64,000 bases of DNA. Origin: Phymorhynchus buccinoides. Its lineage: Eukaryota; Mollusca; Gastropoda; Neogastropoda; Raphitomidae. Each line of letters begins with the position of its first letter. The first letter of the stretch is position 1. The DNA is taken from positions 53,788,424 to 53,852,423 of the forward strand of contig CM065698.1 of NCBI GenBank assembly GCA_017654935.2, written 5' to 3'. Of the stretch, positions 48,000 to 60,423 are shown one piece after another. Made by a program: the position numbers and the translations under genes. Under the pieces are notes generated by a model. It saw only the letters and a program-made list of their open reading frames with translations. It did not search any database and had not been told where the DNA came from.

Positions 48000-48296
48000 C
48001 CTAACTCTAGTCCACCTCTTTAATAAGCATAGCCCTAACCCTAACCCTACTCACCAAGACGTAATGGGCAAAGGTGTGATGTTCGCTGTGTCCACCTTTC
48101 TTCCATAACATAACCCTAACATTAACCCTACCCCTACCCTAACCCACCAAGACGTAATGGACAAGATCTGGGGGTCGGCTGTGTCGACTTCTACAATAAT
48201 CCCTAACACTAACCCACACAAGACGTAAGGACAAAGTGTGATGTCGGCTGTGTAAACTTTCTCAAATAAGCATAACCATAACCTAACCCTACCCAC
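48000..48296. repeat. ~70-95-bp satellite containing telomere-like CCCTAA runs, at the contig end
   Basis: Three imperfect units, each with CCAAGACGTAATGG, GATGTCGGCTGTGT, and then AACCCTAACCCTA-type runs. The runs match the metazoan telomere repeat TTAGGG (reverse strand) but are short and degenerate. The repeat enters the gap, so its extent is unknown. Confidence 0.85.
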
Positions 48297-48796
48297 NNNN
48301 NNNNNNNNNNNNNNNNNNNNNNNNNNNNNNNNNNNNNNNNNNNNNNNNNNNNNNNNNNNNNNNNNNNNNNNNNNNNNNNNNNNNNNNNNNNNNNNNNNNN
48401 NNNNNNNNNNNNNNNNNNNNNNNNNNNNNNNNNNNNNNNNNNNNNNNNNNNNNNNNNNNNNNNNNNNNNNNNNNNNNNNNNNNNNNNNNNNNNNNNNNNN
48501 NNNNNNNNNNNNNNNNNNNNNNNNNNNNNNNNNNNNNNNNNNNNNNNNNNNNNNNNNNNNNNNNNNNNNNNNNNNNNNNNNNNNNNNNNNNNNNNNNNNN
48601 NNNNNNNNNNNNNNNNNNNNNNNNNNNNNNNNNNNNNNNNNNNNNNNNNNNNNNNNNNNNNNNNNNNNNNNNNNNNNNNNNNNNNNNNNNNNNNNNNNNN
48701 NNNNNNNNNNNNNNNNNNNNNNNNNNNNNNNNNNNNNNNNNNNNNNNNNNNNNNNNNNNNNNNNNNNNNNNNNNNNNNNNNNNNNNNNNNNNNNNN
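48297..48796. other. assembly gap (500 N)
   Basis: Exactly 500 N. The left contig ends in telomere-like satellite and the right contig starts in LINE-related sequence. Confidence 1.
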
Positions 48797-49899
48797 CAAG
48801 GGTCTAAACGCGAAAAATATTTACACGTATTTTGTGTTATTATTTTACTTTTATTTATCAATCTCGTTTTAAAAGATCTCCACTTGAAGTGGAAAACTAT
48901 TTGTACAATGGTTAACATGTCTTTACCAAATGAAAAAACGAGGTCCTTAATTAGTAAAATGTACAAACGAAGAACGACCACGGACCTCTAAAAAGCTCCT
49001 AAAACATAATTTGGCTGAGTCCGTGCAGAAAAAGTTCTTAAAAGTGGACCCTAAATTTGACACCGAGTTTTCAAATTTATATACATCGTTTTAAAAACAT
49101 AAGTTGTTAACATAATCTTTAAAATATAAACGATTTTAAAACTAGTGATTTCTCGACGGGGATAGTTACACGATTCTACTTGTTTGGGCCGGTAGGGAGG
49201 GAGGTAGAGGGGCCCCCCTCCCTGGCCAAAACAGTGTAGGGCGTCGCTATATGGATCCTACACAGAGTCGGGGGGATCCCTTGGGTTTTCCTGACCGTAA
49301 ATCTATGTTCACGACTACGAAGGCAGTCCCCCCGGAGGTCGCTCCGCACACCATTCTACTGGGGGGGAAGGGAATAAAACTTACTCGGACTCAAAAGAGT
49401 CCCTACTGGGCCATGTGCTATACATGCCGACGTAATTAACAAGGGAGACAAAAAATTGTGGAATTGGGAATGGAGTAGAGATGGTGCGCGGCCGCTGTCT
49501 GCGAGGGACCCTTCCCCGTCGTTAAAATAATTTGTTTAAATGTTTACGTTTAAAAGTTGCGATTGTCCTTATTTTGTTTTACAGTAATTTACATGTTTAA
49601 TGGCAGCCAATGTTGAATGTCTGAGAGTTTTCAGCCATCCACAGTAATGGGGCCCCCCTTCCGTCCAAACTTACCACAGGGTATTAATTCTGTTAAACTT
49701 TATGTTACAGATTCAATTTTTGAATTAAATGACTAAATTCTAATTAACAATTTTTACATAAGTCTGAACAAAATGGTTAATGTCAAGGACCTGGCCACAT
49801 GGGCACAGACTTGGCATAGCACTTACAAAATAGGTTTTCAGTTCTTAATCTAAAAATTATGATTGTTTGAGAGGGACTATTTTGAAAAAGATCCCCTTC

Positions 49900-50212
49900 T
49901 CCCACTATTCTATGCATCCCAACCGTGGGAACTAGCAATATTTTCTCGTAGTTTCTTTTGGCCCACTGAAGGAAGGCTGCTGATTTAAATTTTGTTTTAG
50001 TTTCTGAAATGGATAAATTAATGTTCGTTTTGGTCCTGAAACTCCATTAGCTGCTGTTTTAGCTGGCTCTATCGCTAGGTCATTGCGTTTATTCCACTAT
50101 GTGAAGGAATCCAATTATCTGTAGTTGATTCCTTTATAGTTATTTGGTGACGGATCCATTAAATTTCATTTATGACCTCTATTCTATTTTTCGTCCTCTC
50201 CTTGGAGAGCTA

Positions 50213-50250
<38 letters not shown>

Positions 50251-52271
50251 GGGATAGAAGAATAGAGAGTCTGTAAATATTAACCACGTTTAGTGGGTTA
50301 ATTTGTTAAATTATTTATAAAGCACAAGCTTTCCATTTTTTAGTGCCCACAATTCCGCACTAAAGATAGACAGATGGTCATTTAGTATGAAGGCTTTAGT
50401 TATTTTTAATGCCGTAATGGTGAAGCACTCCAACTTTAGAGTTATTATTGGAACGTCAGTAAAAATTTGGAAGGGTGTTCTTTTTGCAAACACTTTTTCT
50501 TTTGCGGCTATTGCTTATTAAATGAGGTTCTGTTAGAATAAGCTCATTTATTGAAGTATCATAAAATATTTCCTCCCTCTTCCACTGCGGAAAAGCCCGC
50601 AGTGGGGTAGGGGGCAACATCATAAAAATTTAAATCTACCTCCTGAAGTATAGTCTTTAGTCTATATATTATGTTTTTTTGTTTATCTGGTAAAGTTTTA
50701 AAAAGCATACAAGGGGGTTTTTTGTACCTGCAGCTTTTGAGTTATCAAAAAAGGTCATTTATGTCTTGCATAAATTCTTTATCTGAATTAGTTTTTTGCT
50801 GCGTACCATCTAGTTAAGAAGTTGGCACAGTTTAATTTCATTAGATTTTTGAAGTGGAAGCCATCCTATGTCTCTGTAAACTATAGTTTGTTTACTGCAT
50901 TGGTGGGAATTCCTAGGGCAACCTTTAAAGCTTTAGGTTTCCACTAACTGTAGGTTTTTAAATTGTGTTTGTGTTAGGGAATGAAAAGCTTCCATCCCAT
51001 ACGTTAACCTACTGCGAACTAATGCTCTAACTAAATGTGTGAGAAATTTAGGATCCTTGGCCTATCTTTCTTTTGAAACCACCTTGATAAAATTGAGGGC
51101 TTTTGATGCTTTTCTTTTATAGTGTATGAGATCTGTTTTTGCCAATTTAAGTTTGGTGTTAAAATAACCCCCAAAAACTTGACTTGGGAGCTTTGTTCTT
51201 TTTTGTCTCCCAGAATGTCAATAGATAGTTTGGACGTTGTTACGTTAGAAAACACCATGAACTCACACTTATCCGAGGAAAGCGTAAAGCCATTGTCTCG
51301 TAAGTATGAGGCTATTGCAGTGGTGTACTTCTGATGGTTTTTGAGACAGGTTTGAAACAAAATTACTATGGAGTATTTCTATTGGTGGGGGTCCAAATAG
51401 CAATATCATCTGCATACATTGAAATTTTAGTTTTTTTAAGGGAAATATTTTGAATATCGTGAAGCATAATGTTGAATAGGGTAGGGGCGATTATACTGCC
51501 TTGGGGAACACCCATATCGAGGCTATATGTATCTGATAGGGATTGCCCAACATTTACTCTCATTTTACGATTAGATAAGAAAGTTTTTATAAAATTAAAT
51601 GTATTGCCCTGGATACCGAGCCTGCTAATTTTTTGGAGTAATTTCCCATGCCAGACTGTGTCGTAGGCGCCCTTTATAATAAAAAAAGGTGGCTAAGATT
51701 TTTTTCCTACGACAGAATGCTTTTCTGACATGGGATGTTAATTTAACCACTTGTTCCATACAGGTTCTGTGTTTACGGAAACCTGCCTGAAACGGGGGCA
51801 AAATATTATTCTTTTGTAAAATAGTATTCTAATCGTGTTTTCACGATTCTTTCTTACACCTTTACCCAGATGAGGGGTGAGTGAGATAGGCCGGTAACTT
51901 TTGGGGTCCCCCCTCGGTTTTCCGGGTTTGGGGACCCCGATTACTTGGGCCTCTTTCCAGGCCTGTGGAATCTCCCCACCCTCCCAGCATCTGGAGTAAA
52001 AGTGGTGCAGAATTGTTAAATATGAGGGGGGTAGTTGTTTTATAATTTTGTAGGAGATGGGATCACCTCCTGTAGCTTTATTTACTTTCCTTAATGCTTC
52101 GAAGGGCCATAGCAAGCTGGGTAAGTTTAATTGGGGCATTAATAGGATTATTATTGTCCGTAGACTTTTCCTGTTCTGGTAAGTTGTTTCTTCTTTCCTG
52201 TTCGTTTTGTGGTAAATGTTTGCTTTGGCTGGCTTTGCCAAATACCCCAGCCAGGGCATTTGCTGTTTCAA
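49900..52271 (-). pseudogene. family A LINE ORF2 remnant: RT and RNase H (copy 3)
   Basis: Pieces in order: VNKATGGDPISYKII and IPQAWKEAQVIGVPKPGK (52080-51930), DPKSYRPISLTPHLGK (51900), GVPQGSIIAPTLFNIMLHDI with YADDIAIW (51520-51390), HQKYTTAIASYLRDNGF and FLGVILTPNLNW (51340-51150), and RNase H pieces NDHLSIFSAELWALK (50370-50340) and FTDSL near 50265. Several frameshifts and stops and a 37-base G run break it. YADD plus RNase H fits I/Jockey-type LINEs. The homopolymer-rich errors may be partly sequencing noise. Confidence 0.8.
50213..50249. repeat. 37-base poly-G run
   Basis: Interrupts the RNase H region of the family A remnant. A shorter G run occurs in the 3' region of copies 1 and 2 (about 24855 and 54850). 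Such runs form quadruplexes and are hard to sequence. Confidence 0.9.
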
Positions 52272-52309
52272 GGTTGGAATTAGTTAATTTGTTTTTTTTT
52301 GTTTTTTTC

Positions 52310-53214
52310 CTGATCTAAAAAAGTTTTTTTTTTGATAAAATTTAAAAGTGTTTTTTTTTTTTTTTTTTTTTTTTTGCCCCCGCTTATGCTTTACTAGCTC
52401 CCACTCTTGAAATTTTTTTTTTGACATTGCTTATACCTGGAGTTATGCCCAAAAAAACCTGGAAGGGAAGTACGCTCCCCCCTTCCAATATCCCAAATGA
52501 AAATGTAAGAGAGAAAAGCGAAAAGAAAAAAGAAAACACAAAAGAAAAAAAGAGTTAAAAAAAAAAAAAGACAGTTTAGGCAAAAAAAAAATACGTTTTT
52601 TTTTTTTTTTTTTTAAAACAATTGTTGAAAGCACAGTGAGAGGGGGGGGAGAAAAAAAAAACGAAAGGAAGTAAAAAAAGAAAAAGAAGCCGAGAGAAGA
52701 GAGGCCAAAAAGAAGATAAAGGATAAAGAAAAACGGAGAAAGAATAAAGAAACGAAAAAAAAAGGCCGAAAAGAAAACAAGGAAAAAAATGAAAGAAGAA
52801 AAAAAAAAAAAAAGAAGACACCTCAGATTTTTTTGAGGGACAAAAGATCAAAGAGGAATGCAACAAGAAAAAAAAAGGTAAAAAAAAAGAAAAAAAGCAA
52901 TCAGGGGTATCAGGATATGATCCAAAGAAAATTATCACTAATAACATAATATAAGTCAAGAAATACATGCATAAAGAAAAAGACAAAAAAAAAAACACAA
53001 AAAAAAAAACGAAAAAAAAAAAAAAGAAAAAAACGCTTGAAAAAAAAAAAAGTAAAAAAAAAATACAAAAAAAATAACAAAATCGAAAAAAAAAAAAAAA
53101 AAAAAAGTAAAAAAAAAGAAAAAAAAAAAAATGGAAAAAACAAAAATAAAAAATAAAAAGAAAAAAAAAAAAAAAAAAAAAAAAAGAAAAAAGAAAAAAA
53201 AAAAAAAAAGAAAG

Positions 53215-53248
<34 letters not shown>

Positions 53249-53870
53249 ATAGAAATTAAAAAAAAAAAAAAAAAACAAAAAAAGAAAAAAGAAAAAAAAA
53301 AAAAAATACAAATAAAAAAAAAAAAAAAAAAAAAAATTGTGAAAAATTAAAAAAAGATTACATTGAAAAAAAAAAAAAAAAAAACCAGAAAAAATAAAAA
53401 AAAAAAACTTTCGATCGGCAGCCCACAAAAAAACCATCTAAACGACCCAGCCCAGACCCCAACAACCAAAAGAAAAAAAAAGAAAAAAAAAAAGCAAAAA
53501 AAAAAAACAATCACATTCCCCCACCAGATTCCCAGGTAATGTCCAAAACATGACGATAAAATCTCAACAAAACCATTTTTCATTAATACTAACACGCCCT
53601 GTGCCCAATACTTCACACAGCAACAATGTTCCACCCTTGTGGCCAAGGATTTTCACTCATTTCAAACAACACTGGACACGCAAATAACGCGTGTGTGCCT
53701 TTTGCAAAGAAAACGAAAAAACAAAAAAAAGAAAAAAAAAGAAAAAATGTATATGATAAAAAACACAAAAGACAATAAATAGAAAAATAAAAGCAAATAA
53801 CACAGAAAAAAAAACAACCAACCAAAAAAAAAAAAAAAAGAAAAAAAAAATGTGATGGGAGATTATTGTC
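52310..53870. repeat. A-rich low-complexity tract (~1.5 kb)
   Basis: Mostly A runs broken by G or C on the plus strand, with islands of ordinary sequence at 52380-52500 and 53400-53700. The island at 52383-52445 resembles 54205-54265 (GGTTATGCTTTAC, CTCCC, CTCTTGAAA), so LINE sequence is present underneath. It occupies the place where ORF1's end and the endonuclease of the family A element would be expected. Phe-rich minus frames here are not genes. Confidence 0.8.
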
Positions 53871-53884
53871 ACATACTAAGTTTG

Positions 53885-54200
53885 CCAGACTGAGGAGATT
53901 TGTGTCCTTGGACAGGGAAGATGGGGTTGAACCTGCTACTGCGGGGAAGAGGGTGGATAACCCCTCTAAAAGCTGGGTAGGTTGATTTGTGGTCTTTGCT
54001 TTCGCCAGAGCAATCAGAATCTGTGTTACAATCTGTTCTCTGGCTGGTTTGGTTGAGGAAGCTTTAGCATATTGTTCTAAATTTAAATTTCAGTTGTGTG
54101 TACCAACAGTAGTGTTAGATACAGAAGACTGGTTTTGTTGGTTCTGTGAAAAAGAGGCCATAAGTTTCTCCATGTAGGTGGTCACTGTTGTGTTTTGGTC
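53885..54200 (-). pseudogene. possible LINE ORF1 fragment
   Basis: A minus-strand frame of about 105 codons with one internal TGA reads TYMEKLMASFSQNQQNQ, then LEQYAKASSTKPAREQIVTQ and LLEGLSTLFPAVAGSTPSS. The Gln/Ser/Thr-rich composition and the position 5' of a minus-strand LINE ORF2 suggest an ORF1 fragment. No zinc knuckle is visible, so assignment is tentative. Confidence 0.35.
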
Positions 54201-54404
54201 GGTTATGCTTTACGTCCTCCCGCTCTTAAAAGAACATATGGGACATTACTTATATATAAAGTTGTGGGGATGGGGGGGGGAGAGAGAGAAAATACCTAAG
54301 TATTTTCTTTTAATAAAGTTTTTGTTTGTTCTTAGAATAAAGTTTAAGTGCCATGGCTCGTATTAATTTGACTCGTTAGCTAGCTAGCTAAAAAAGTTAT
54401 AATT

Positions 54405-56913
54405 TTTTTGGTGGTAAAATTTGTAATAAAATTGTGTTTGAGCATCTTCATATTAAAATTTCCAGGACCACCTTTTTTAAAATGAAGTCAAAAAGTTTAA
54501 AAATCAGTTAAGGTCTGCCCTATGAAGAGGGCGCATTTATTTACACAAAATACTTTATTTCCAAAAAAAGGTTAAAAGAACTATACATCTAATCTTTGAC
54601 TACGTGACAGCGAGTGTCACGAGCCAAAGACTATTTTTTGTCTTTTAAAAAAAGCCGGAGCTATCGCATTGGTTTTTACTGAAACCAATACAGTATTAAA
54701 AAGTTTTAATGGGTCCCTGTTGGATTTACTTAAAATTTTTACAAGTTTTCCATACCTAGGATTCAAAAAAGCGCAAACCAATGAGGCCGAATCCTGGTAA
54801 ACCTAGTTAAGAGATGGGGCTTTTTTTTACAGGGGAAAAAAAGGTTAAAGGGGGGGGGGGGGGGGGGGGGAGAAAAAACAAACTCCAGTCTCTCTCCCTC
54901 ACCCCGCCCGCCAAACCCAAGGTCCAACAGGGATTAAATGTTCAATAATGTTTGGTCCACTATTTACATTTATAAAATAAGTTATTAAGAGGCTGCGATT
55001 CCTACGTGTTTGGCCGGGGGGAGGGAGGGAGAGGGACCCCTCCTCCCCAGAACAAACAGAGGCAGGTCGTCGCGAACAGAGTCCTTATGCGGGGGGACTC
55101 TGAAGCTTATTTACATTTAAGCTAGACGTGACTACGGAGCGGTTAAAACAATTTACATTTATTTGTCTTTATTCAAAAGTTAGTTTCTAAGAGACGGGCC
55201 TTTTATGATTTACTATAGCCTATCAGAAGTGACGGCAGAGGGGTGTCTGCCTGAGGGTCTCTGCCAGCCATATGGCTGGGGACCATCCTTCCGACCCCTT
55301 AGTGAGGATGTCTTTCTTAGTGTATTGAATATTGTGTAATTTCAGTTTATCTAGTAGTTCTTTAAGTTCTGTTTTAATTTGTACGCATGGGTTAAAGAGA
55401 TGATTTACGTTTAATGCTTCATTGCATTCACATGTTATTGTTACAAATTTACATCGTTCTGATTGTTCTTAATCTGAAAATTGTTGATTGTAGAGATCGT
55501 TGTATGTTAAGGAATAGGCCTTGAAAAACTATCTTATGATCTTGTGGATGAGTTTTGGTGTATTCTTTTAGCTCTTCTGCCCATTCCTGAAAGGCTGATG
55601 ATTTTAGTTTTGCCTTTGCTTCTTTGATGGATAGCTTTATATTTATTTTGGTCCCAGCATGGCCCAGGGCTGCTTGTTTAGCAGCCCTGTCTGCTTGGTC
55701 ATTATCTTTTATACCTGTGTGGGACGGAATCCATATTATTTGTAAATTTGTTCCTTTTCTTTTAATACAATGTAACAGTAAGTTGATTTCACTTATCACT
55801 TCAGATCTATTTGTTGTTTCATTTTGAATAGCTTGGATTGAAGATAGTGAATCTGTAAAGATAGTCACGTTAATTGGTGGGTTTGGTAAACTATTTATGT
55901 AGCTGCAGGCCTCCAACAGGGCCCATAGTTCAGCACTAAAGATTGACAGATCATCATTCAATTGAAATGATTTAACTATATCAAGTGAGGGGATGGCAAA
56001 AGCGCATCCGATCTTATTATCAATTTTAGAGCCATCTGTAAAAATTTGCATACAATGTCTTAAGCCATGAACTTTTTCTTTAGCTGCAACGCCAATTATA
56101 TTTATATCTTGTTTAGAGTGTTGTTCGTGTAAGGTTACATCAAAGTTGGTTTCTTCCCTTTCCCACGTAGTGAAGGTAGTTACCGGGCGAGGGGTAATGT
56201 CCTTTAGTTCAAGATTTGCTTTAACAAATAGGCTTTTTGAGTACCTCATAATGTCTTTTGTTTTTAAGTATACAAGTGGATGTTTCTTTTGTAGATTTGA
56301 GTAGTCCAAGGAGGGATCGTGTATATCCATTATAAATTCTTGGTCTGTCTCTGATTTTACCGCATACCATCTGATGATGAATTTGGCACAGTTTAACTTT
56401 ATAAGTTTTTTGAGTGGCAGCCATCCTACATCTCTGTACACCAATTTATTGATCGCGTAGAATGGTATGCCTAGGGCTGCTTTGAGTGCCCTACACTCTA
56501 CTGATTGCAGCCTTTGTACCTGGTCTTTATTCAGGGAGTGAAAAACTTCCATTCCGTAAGTTAGTCTGCTTCTTACTAAAGCACCAACTAAAAGGGTTAA
56601 GAATTTGGGTTTTTTTGCCCATTGTTCTGTTGAGATGGTTTTTATGAAACCTATTGCCTGGTTGGCTTTCTTAATTAGGTATGTAATGTGTTCATTCCAA
56701 TTAAGTTTTGGAGTTAGGGTTACTCCTAAAAACTTTACTTTGGGGCTCTGTTGTTTCACGTTCCCCATAATGTCTAATGTTATATTTGTTGATTTTAGGT
56801 TTGCGAAAACCATAAAATGACACATCATATGATAGCATAAAGCCATTCTCCTCAAGATAAGTTGCTATGGCCGTTGTGTTCTTTTGGTGACTTTTATAAA
56901 ACTGCCAAAACAC
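54405..56913 (-). mobile_element. family A LINE, 5'-truncated (copy 2)
   Basis: Same element and same 5' junction as 24348-26911. The 3' region lacks several homopolymer insertions seen in copy 1 between 24420 and 24780. It is preceded on the plus strand by AT-rich sequence with GCTAGCTAGCTA at 54378-54390. Confidence 0.85.
55203..56913 (-). pseudogene. family A LINE ORF2 fragment with intact RNase H tetrad (copy 2)
   Basis: A 468-codon frame (56855-55449) is open through the RT end and RNase H. Numbering from its first Met, D274 (FTDGSK), E309 (SAELWAL), D335 (FTDSLSS) and D389 (NDQADR) form the complete RNase H catalytic set, and H379 (PSHTG) is present. The Cys/His tail is lost in frame by a 2-base deletion near 55460 relative to copy 1; the original stop lies at 55203. 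The upstream frameshift near 56838 is shared with copy 1. The RT catalytic box is missing, so the fragment is not a working polymerase. Confidence 0.88.
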
Positions 56914-56915
56914 CT

Positions 56916-59624
56916 AGACTAAAACAAGAAGAAACAGATTAGTATAATCAGCTAACTCTTCATAAAATGCTCTCTTTTCATTAGAATGGTTAGGAGCGTA
57001 CGCGTTTATAACATTCACTTGCTGACCGTCATCATTAAACGTTACTGATAGAACTCTATCCGACTTATGTGTGCATTGCAATTTATATGAAAAGTTCTTT
57101 CTAATTAAAGTGACTGTCACGATACTCCTGCAGTTTTGCGCAAGGAGGTACGTGCTAGGGAGGGGTCAGTTAAGGGTAGACGGATCTCTGAGTCGCACAA
57201 CCAAGCACTCACACACCCACACCAGACCAAACAAAAGTAATAAAATTGACAACAAGAAAACTTTACTATTCGTTTTTAAAAAAACCACAAATATCCCTCG
57301 GAAGGCAATCAAAATAAATGAATTGACTATGAAAACTAATTAACATAAGCCGTAAAGCCTTTATGTCCTCAGTAAGGCTCAACAACGATTCCTTTTAGAC
57401 AAATAAGAAAAGAATGGAACAGAACTACTTTTTCTTTTAACAAAGGAAATCTCATTAAACAACAACAACAAAACAAAATGCATTCACCGCGAGTGCGCAA
57501 GAACGTTCCAGAGTCCAACTCCACAGGCTAAGTGCAGGATCCGACGACGAAGGAGAAGAGGGCTGGGTTGACGATCAGCCCACACTTCCGCAGGGGGGGC
57601 TTCGGGTCTGATGCGCTGACAGGACCTCAGTGCTTCCTCCCCAGCAAGGGGTCTCGAGTCCAGGACGCAGGGTATGTCTCAGTCAAGGCGTCGTTCAGCT
57701 GGAAACCGGACTCGCAGCTTCGGCCCCTACGTGAAGTAGAAAATCCAGGGACTAACCCCGGCGGGGATCAGAATCATATCCAACTATGCGCCTCATGAAT
57801 TGCGTGTTGTTGCCATAAAATTTTAATGATTGAAAAACAATTTTGAAATGGAAAGAAAGAACTGAATTTCCGAAAATAATTATTGCCGAAAAGTTAGAAC
57901 ATAAAGGCCTTTTACAGTTTTGACTCATGTTCCAAGTAGGAAAAACAAATGCTTAAAAGAAAATATAACTTTTCTTTCATACTTGTGGCGAACGCAGTTC
58001 ACGATGATTTGCACAAAAATTCTGAACGCCACAATGATGAATAAACCAGTGAACACAAAAGGGACAGTATTGCGTCCTCAAATCCCAAAGGCTGCGCACC
58101 AACCTTACATTTCAATAACATACTAGAGCGCTGCAAAAAGAACAATTAATACAAAAGCAAGTGTGTGCACTTTTGGGTACACCATATAAACATCAAAACT
58201 ACTAAAACATAAAACATTCATTAAAATGAATACTGTGCTCACGAAAATTAATGAGAGCTTATTCAAAGTTCCTTAAAAGGGAACAAATACATTTCTTCCT
58301 CGCGGTGAGTCCCCTCTCTGAGTCTGGTTAATTAATTTAATTTAACTTAATGATTCCCAAACCAAACTACTACACAACCACGTGACACGTTTTCGGACTC
58401 AGAAGCTAGGAAGACTAAAAATTGTAATATAAAATCTAAATGTTACTAAATACAACATTAAAATTAATACAAACAAAATAAAGGAAGCTCCCCAATGGTC
58501 GTCACCGGCACAGAAGAACCCCAAACCAAGTATCCCTGCAAATGAATCGAGAATGAATATGGGAAATGGGAGAGAACTGCTACCGGACTATGGAAACGAA
58601 ATTAGGCGAAACGGAACCAAGATCGTTAACCAAAAGAAGACACTTTTACCGCTAACGTTCTAGAACCAAAAGGAAAGAAAACTACAGGAACCAATTATAA
58701 ATTGAACACCGTTTTGACGAGGCAGCGAAGCTTAAAACGTGACTGTCCACCTAGACCTGAGGCTGTACGAAAACCGATAATAGTCCTCTTAGACAAACTA
58801 ACAAACACCGACAACTAAACACTCACCACAAATCCCGGTGGCTGCTATGTACAAACTACGTTCCCAAGGCCCTTGAACATCAGCGAAGATAGCCCAAGAC
58901 CTGGTGTTCCCACGCCAAACGAAGGTGGTAGTTCCCAAACCGGCAGGGCTGCTGTTTCTCCCTCTGAAACGGCTGGTAGGCTGACTGAACAGCAGAAAAA
59001 GATTCCAAACGAGTCGTGGCTCGTCCCAGGGTCGCCCCCAATTTCTCCTGAAAGACGATTTCAGAAGGAGTGCCAAAACGCAACTCTAAAATCCGAACTC
59101 TTCGCATCGCCGTAAGACAATTCCTTTCACACAAAGCACGACTTAGGAAAGAAAAACGACAAAAGCATGCAAGGGTTTAATCACAATTTTAATCAATCCA
59201 CATACACACAGATACACACACACACTCGCTCTCTTAACCATCTTACCCTTCCTTTCTTTTCTCAACGTAGTAGGGGGAGTGAGTGGAGAGGGATGAGGCA
59301 TATTGCTGCGTGCAGACATAGTGGGTGCCCAATAGACGATGTTATAGTGGAGTAGAGTTGGAAGAGGAAAAATATGGGGTGCGTTCAGACACGGGGTCTG
59401 CCCGTGACAGTGACCTGACTTTTGCTTTGATTAGAAACTGGTGAACAAAGTAAACTGCCACCCCATTCTTTTTGTCATACTTCTTGATCTTTTTCAACAA
59501 TATAAGTTTCTTGCACGCACACAATGTCACAATTGTTCTGTTTCAGGCATCTAAATAAACTTTTTCTTTTAAAGGTATTACGAAGTCCATTTACATTAAT
59601 CGTACATACAGAAATCGTTTCCAT
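56916..59624 (-). pseudogene. LINE endonuclease start split by an insertion (copy 2)
   Basis: Counterpart of 26914-29614, with the same start, the same in-frame TGA, the same insertion point and the same join to family A at ~56914. Confidence 0.85.
57115..59409. mobile_element. 2.29-kb LTR-like insertion (copy 2)
   Basis: Same TGTCACG...CGTGACA ends and GTGAC duplications (57110-57114 and 59410-59414) as copy 1. It is 8 bp longer overall through small indels (for example an extra ATAAAACA near 58209 and GGAAC near 58280). Confidence 0.8.
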
Positions 59625-59725
59625 CTTTTCTTATTTTTTTAAAACATAAGTACACATTTATTAAAAAAAAGAAAAGAAAAAGTACACATTTATTAATTGA
59701 TAGGGGTTCTACCCACACACACGCA

Positions 59726-59730
<5 letters not shown>

Positions 59731-59816
<86 letters not shown>
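59731..59816. repeat. (GA)n microsatellite (copy 2)
   Basis: Uninterrupted counterpart of 29720-29808. Confidence 0.95.
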
Positions 59817-59818
<2 letters not shown>

Positions 59819-60177
59819 CGAAATACGAAATACGAATGTTTTATTGAGGGTAAAAAGGATAAGCTACAATAGCTTCTTTACACCTTGCCCTCTCACTCAC
59901 ACATTCATACCATGCATCAATCAAATAAAATTTGGCATAAAACAATCAGTCAAGAAAATGGAACAAAATTTGGCACATGAAATAATTGAAAAATATATTA
60001 AAAATGGGAATTAAAGCAAACATGGATAATACTTAACAGTGGTGAACTTGAATTGGTAGTTTAAATTGAGTACAAAAAAAGGGAAACAATTTTGAGGCAA
60101 TGACAATTTTTCAGAATAAAACCACTTTTAAGGAAGAACAACAAAACAACAAAACAACATTATAAGATAAGACGGGA

Positions 60178-60181
<4 letters not shown>

Positions 60182-60261
<80 letters not shown>

Positions 60262-60283
60262 TAGGGAGATAGGGAGAGAGAGA
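60182..60283. repeat. (GA)n microsatellite in the LINE 3' region (copy 2)
   Basis: Counterpart of 30174-30264, about 10 bp longer. Confidence 0.95.
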
Positions 60284-60423
60284 TTTATAAGAATCTAGGC
60301 ATAAGCTGATGGCATTGTTAACGTTTGTAGTAAAACTCTTTAATTAGCATTACTGATAAACAAGATTGTCCATTAGGAACTTGTGATAAGCGTTTCGAAA
60401 GGAAGATACGCTAGTTTTATTTT

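Larger units (their letters stand above)
48797..52300 (-). mobile_element. diverged family A LINE, copy 3
   Basis: Minus-strand relative of the family A element. Its 3' region around 49170-49270 matches 24990-25100 in plan (TTTGGGCCGG, then GAGGGAGG, then CCCCTCC, then GGGCGTCGC), and the coding part continues upstream to about 52270. It keeps RT regions lost from copies 1 and 2. Confidence 0.8.

Noticed and set aside
48000..48296. A true chromosome end.
   Set aside because: The CCCTAA runs are short, degenerate and interrupted by other satellite sequence, and the contig is cut by a placeholder gap. Only a telomere-like satellite can be claimed.
52576..53872. Phe-rich minus-strand frames resembling membrane proteins.
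   Set aside because: They are translations of A-rich low-complexity DNA, probably partly a sequencing artefact.
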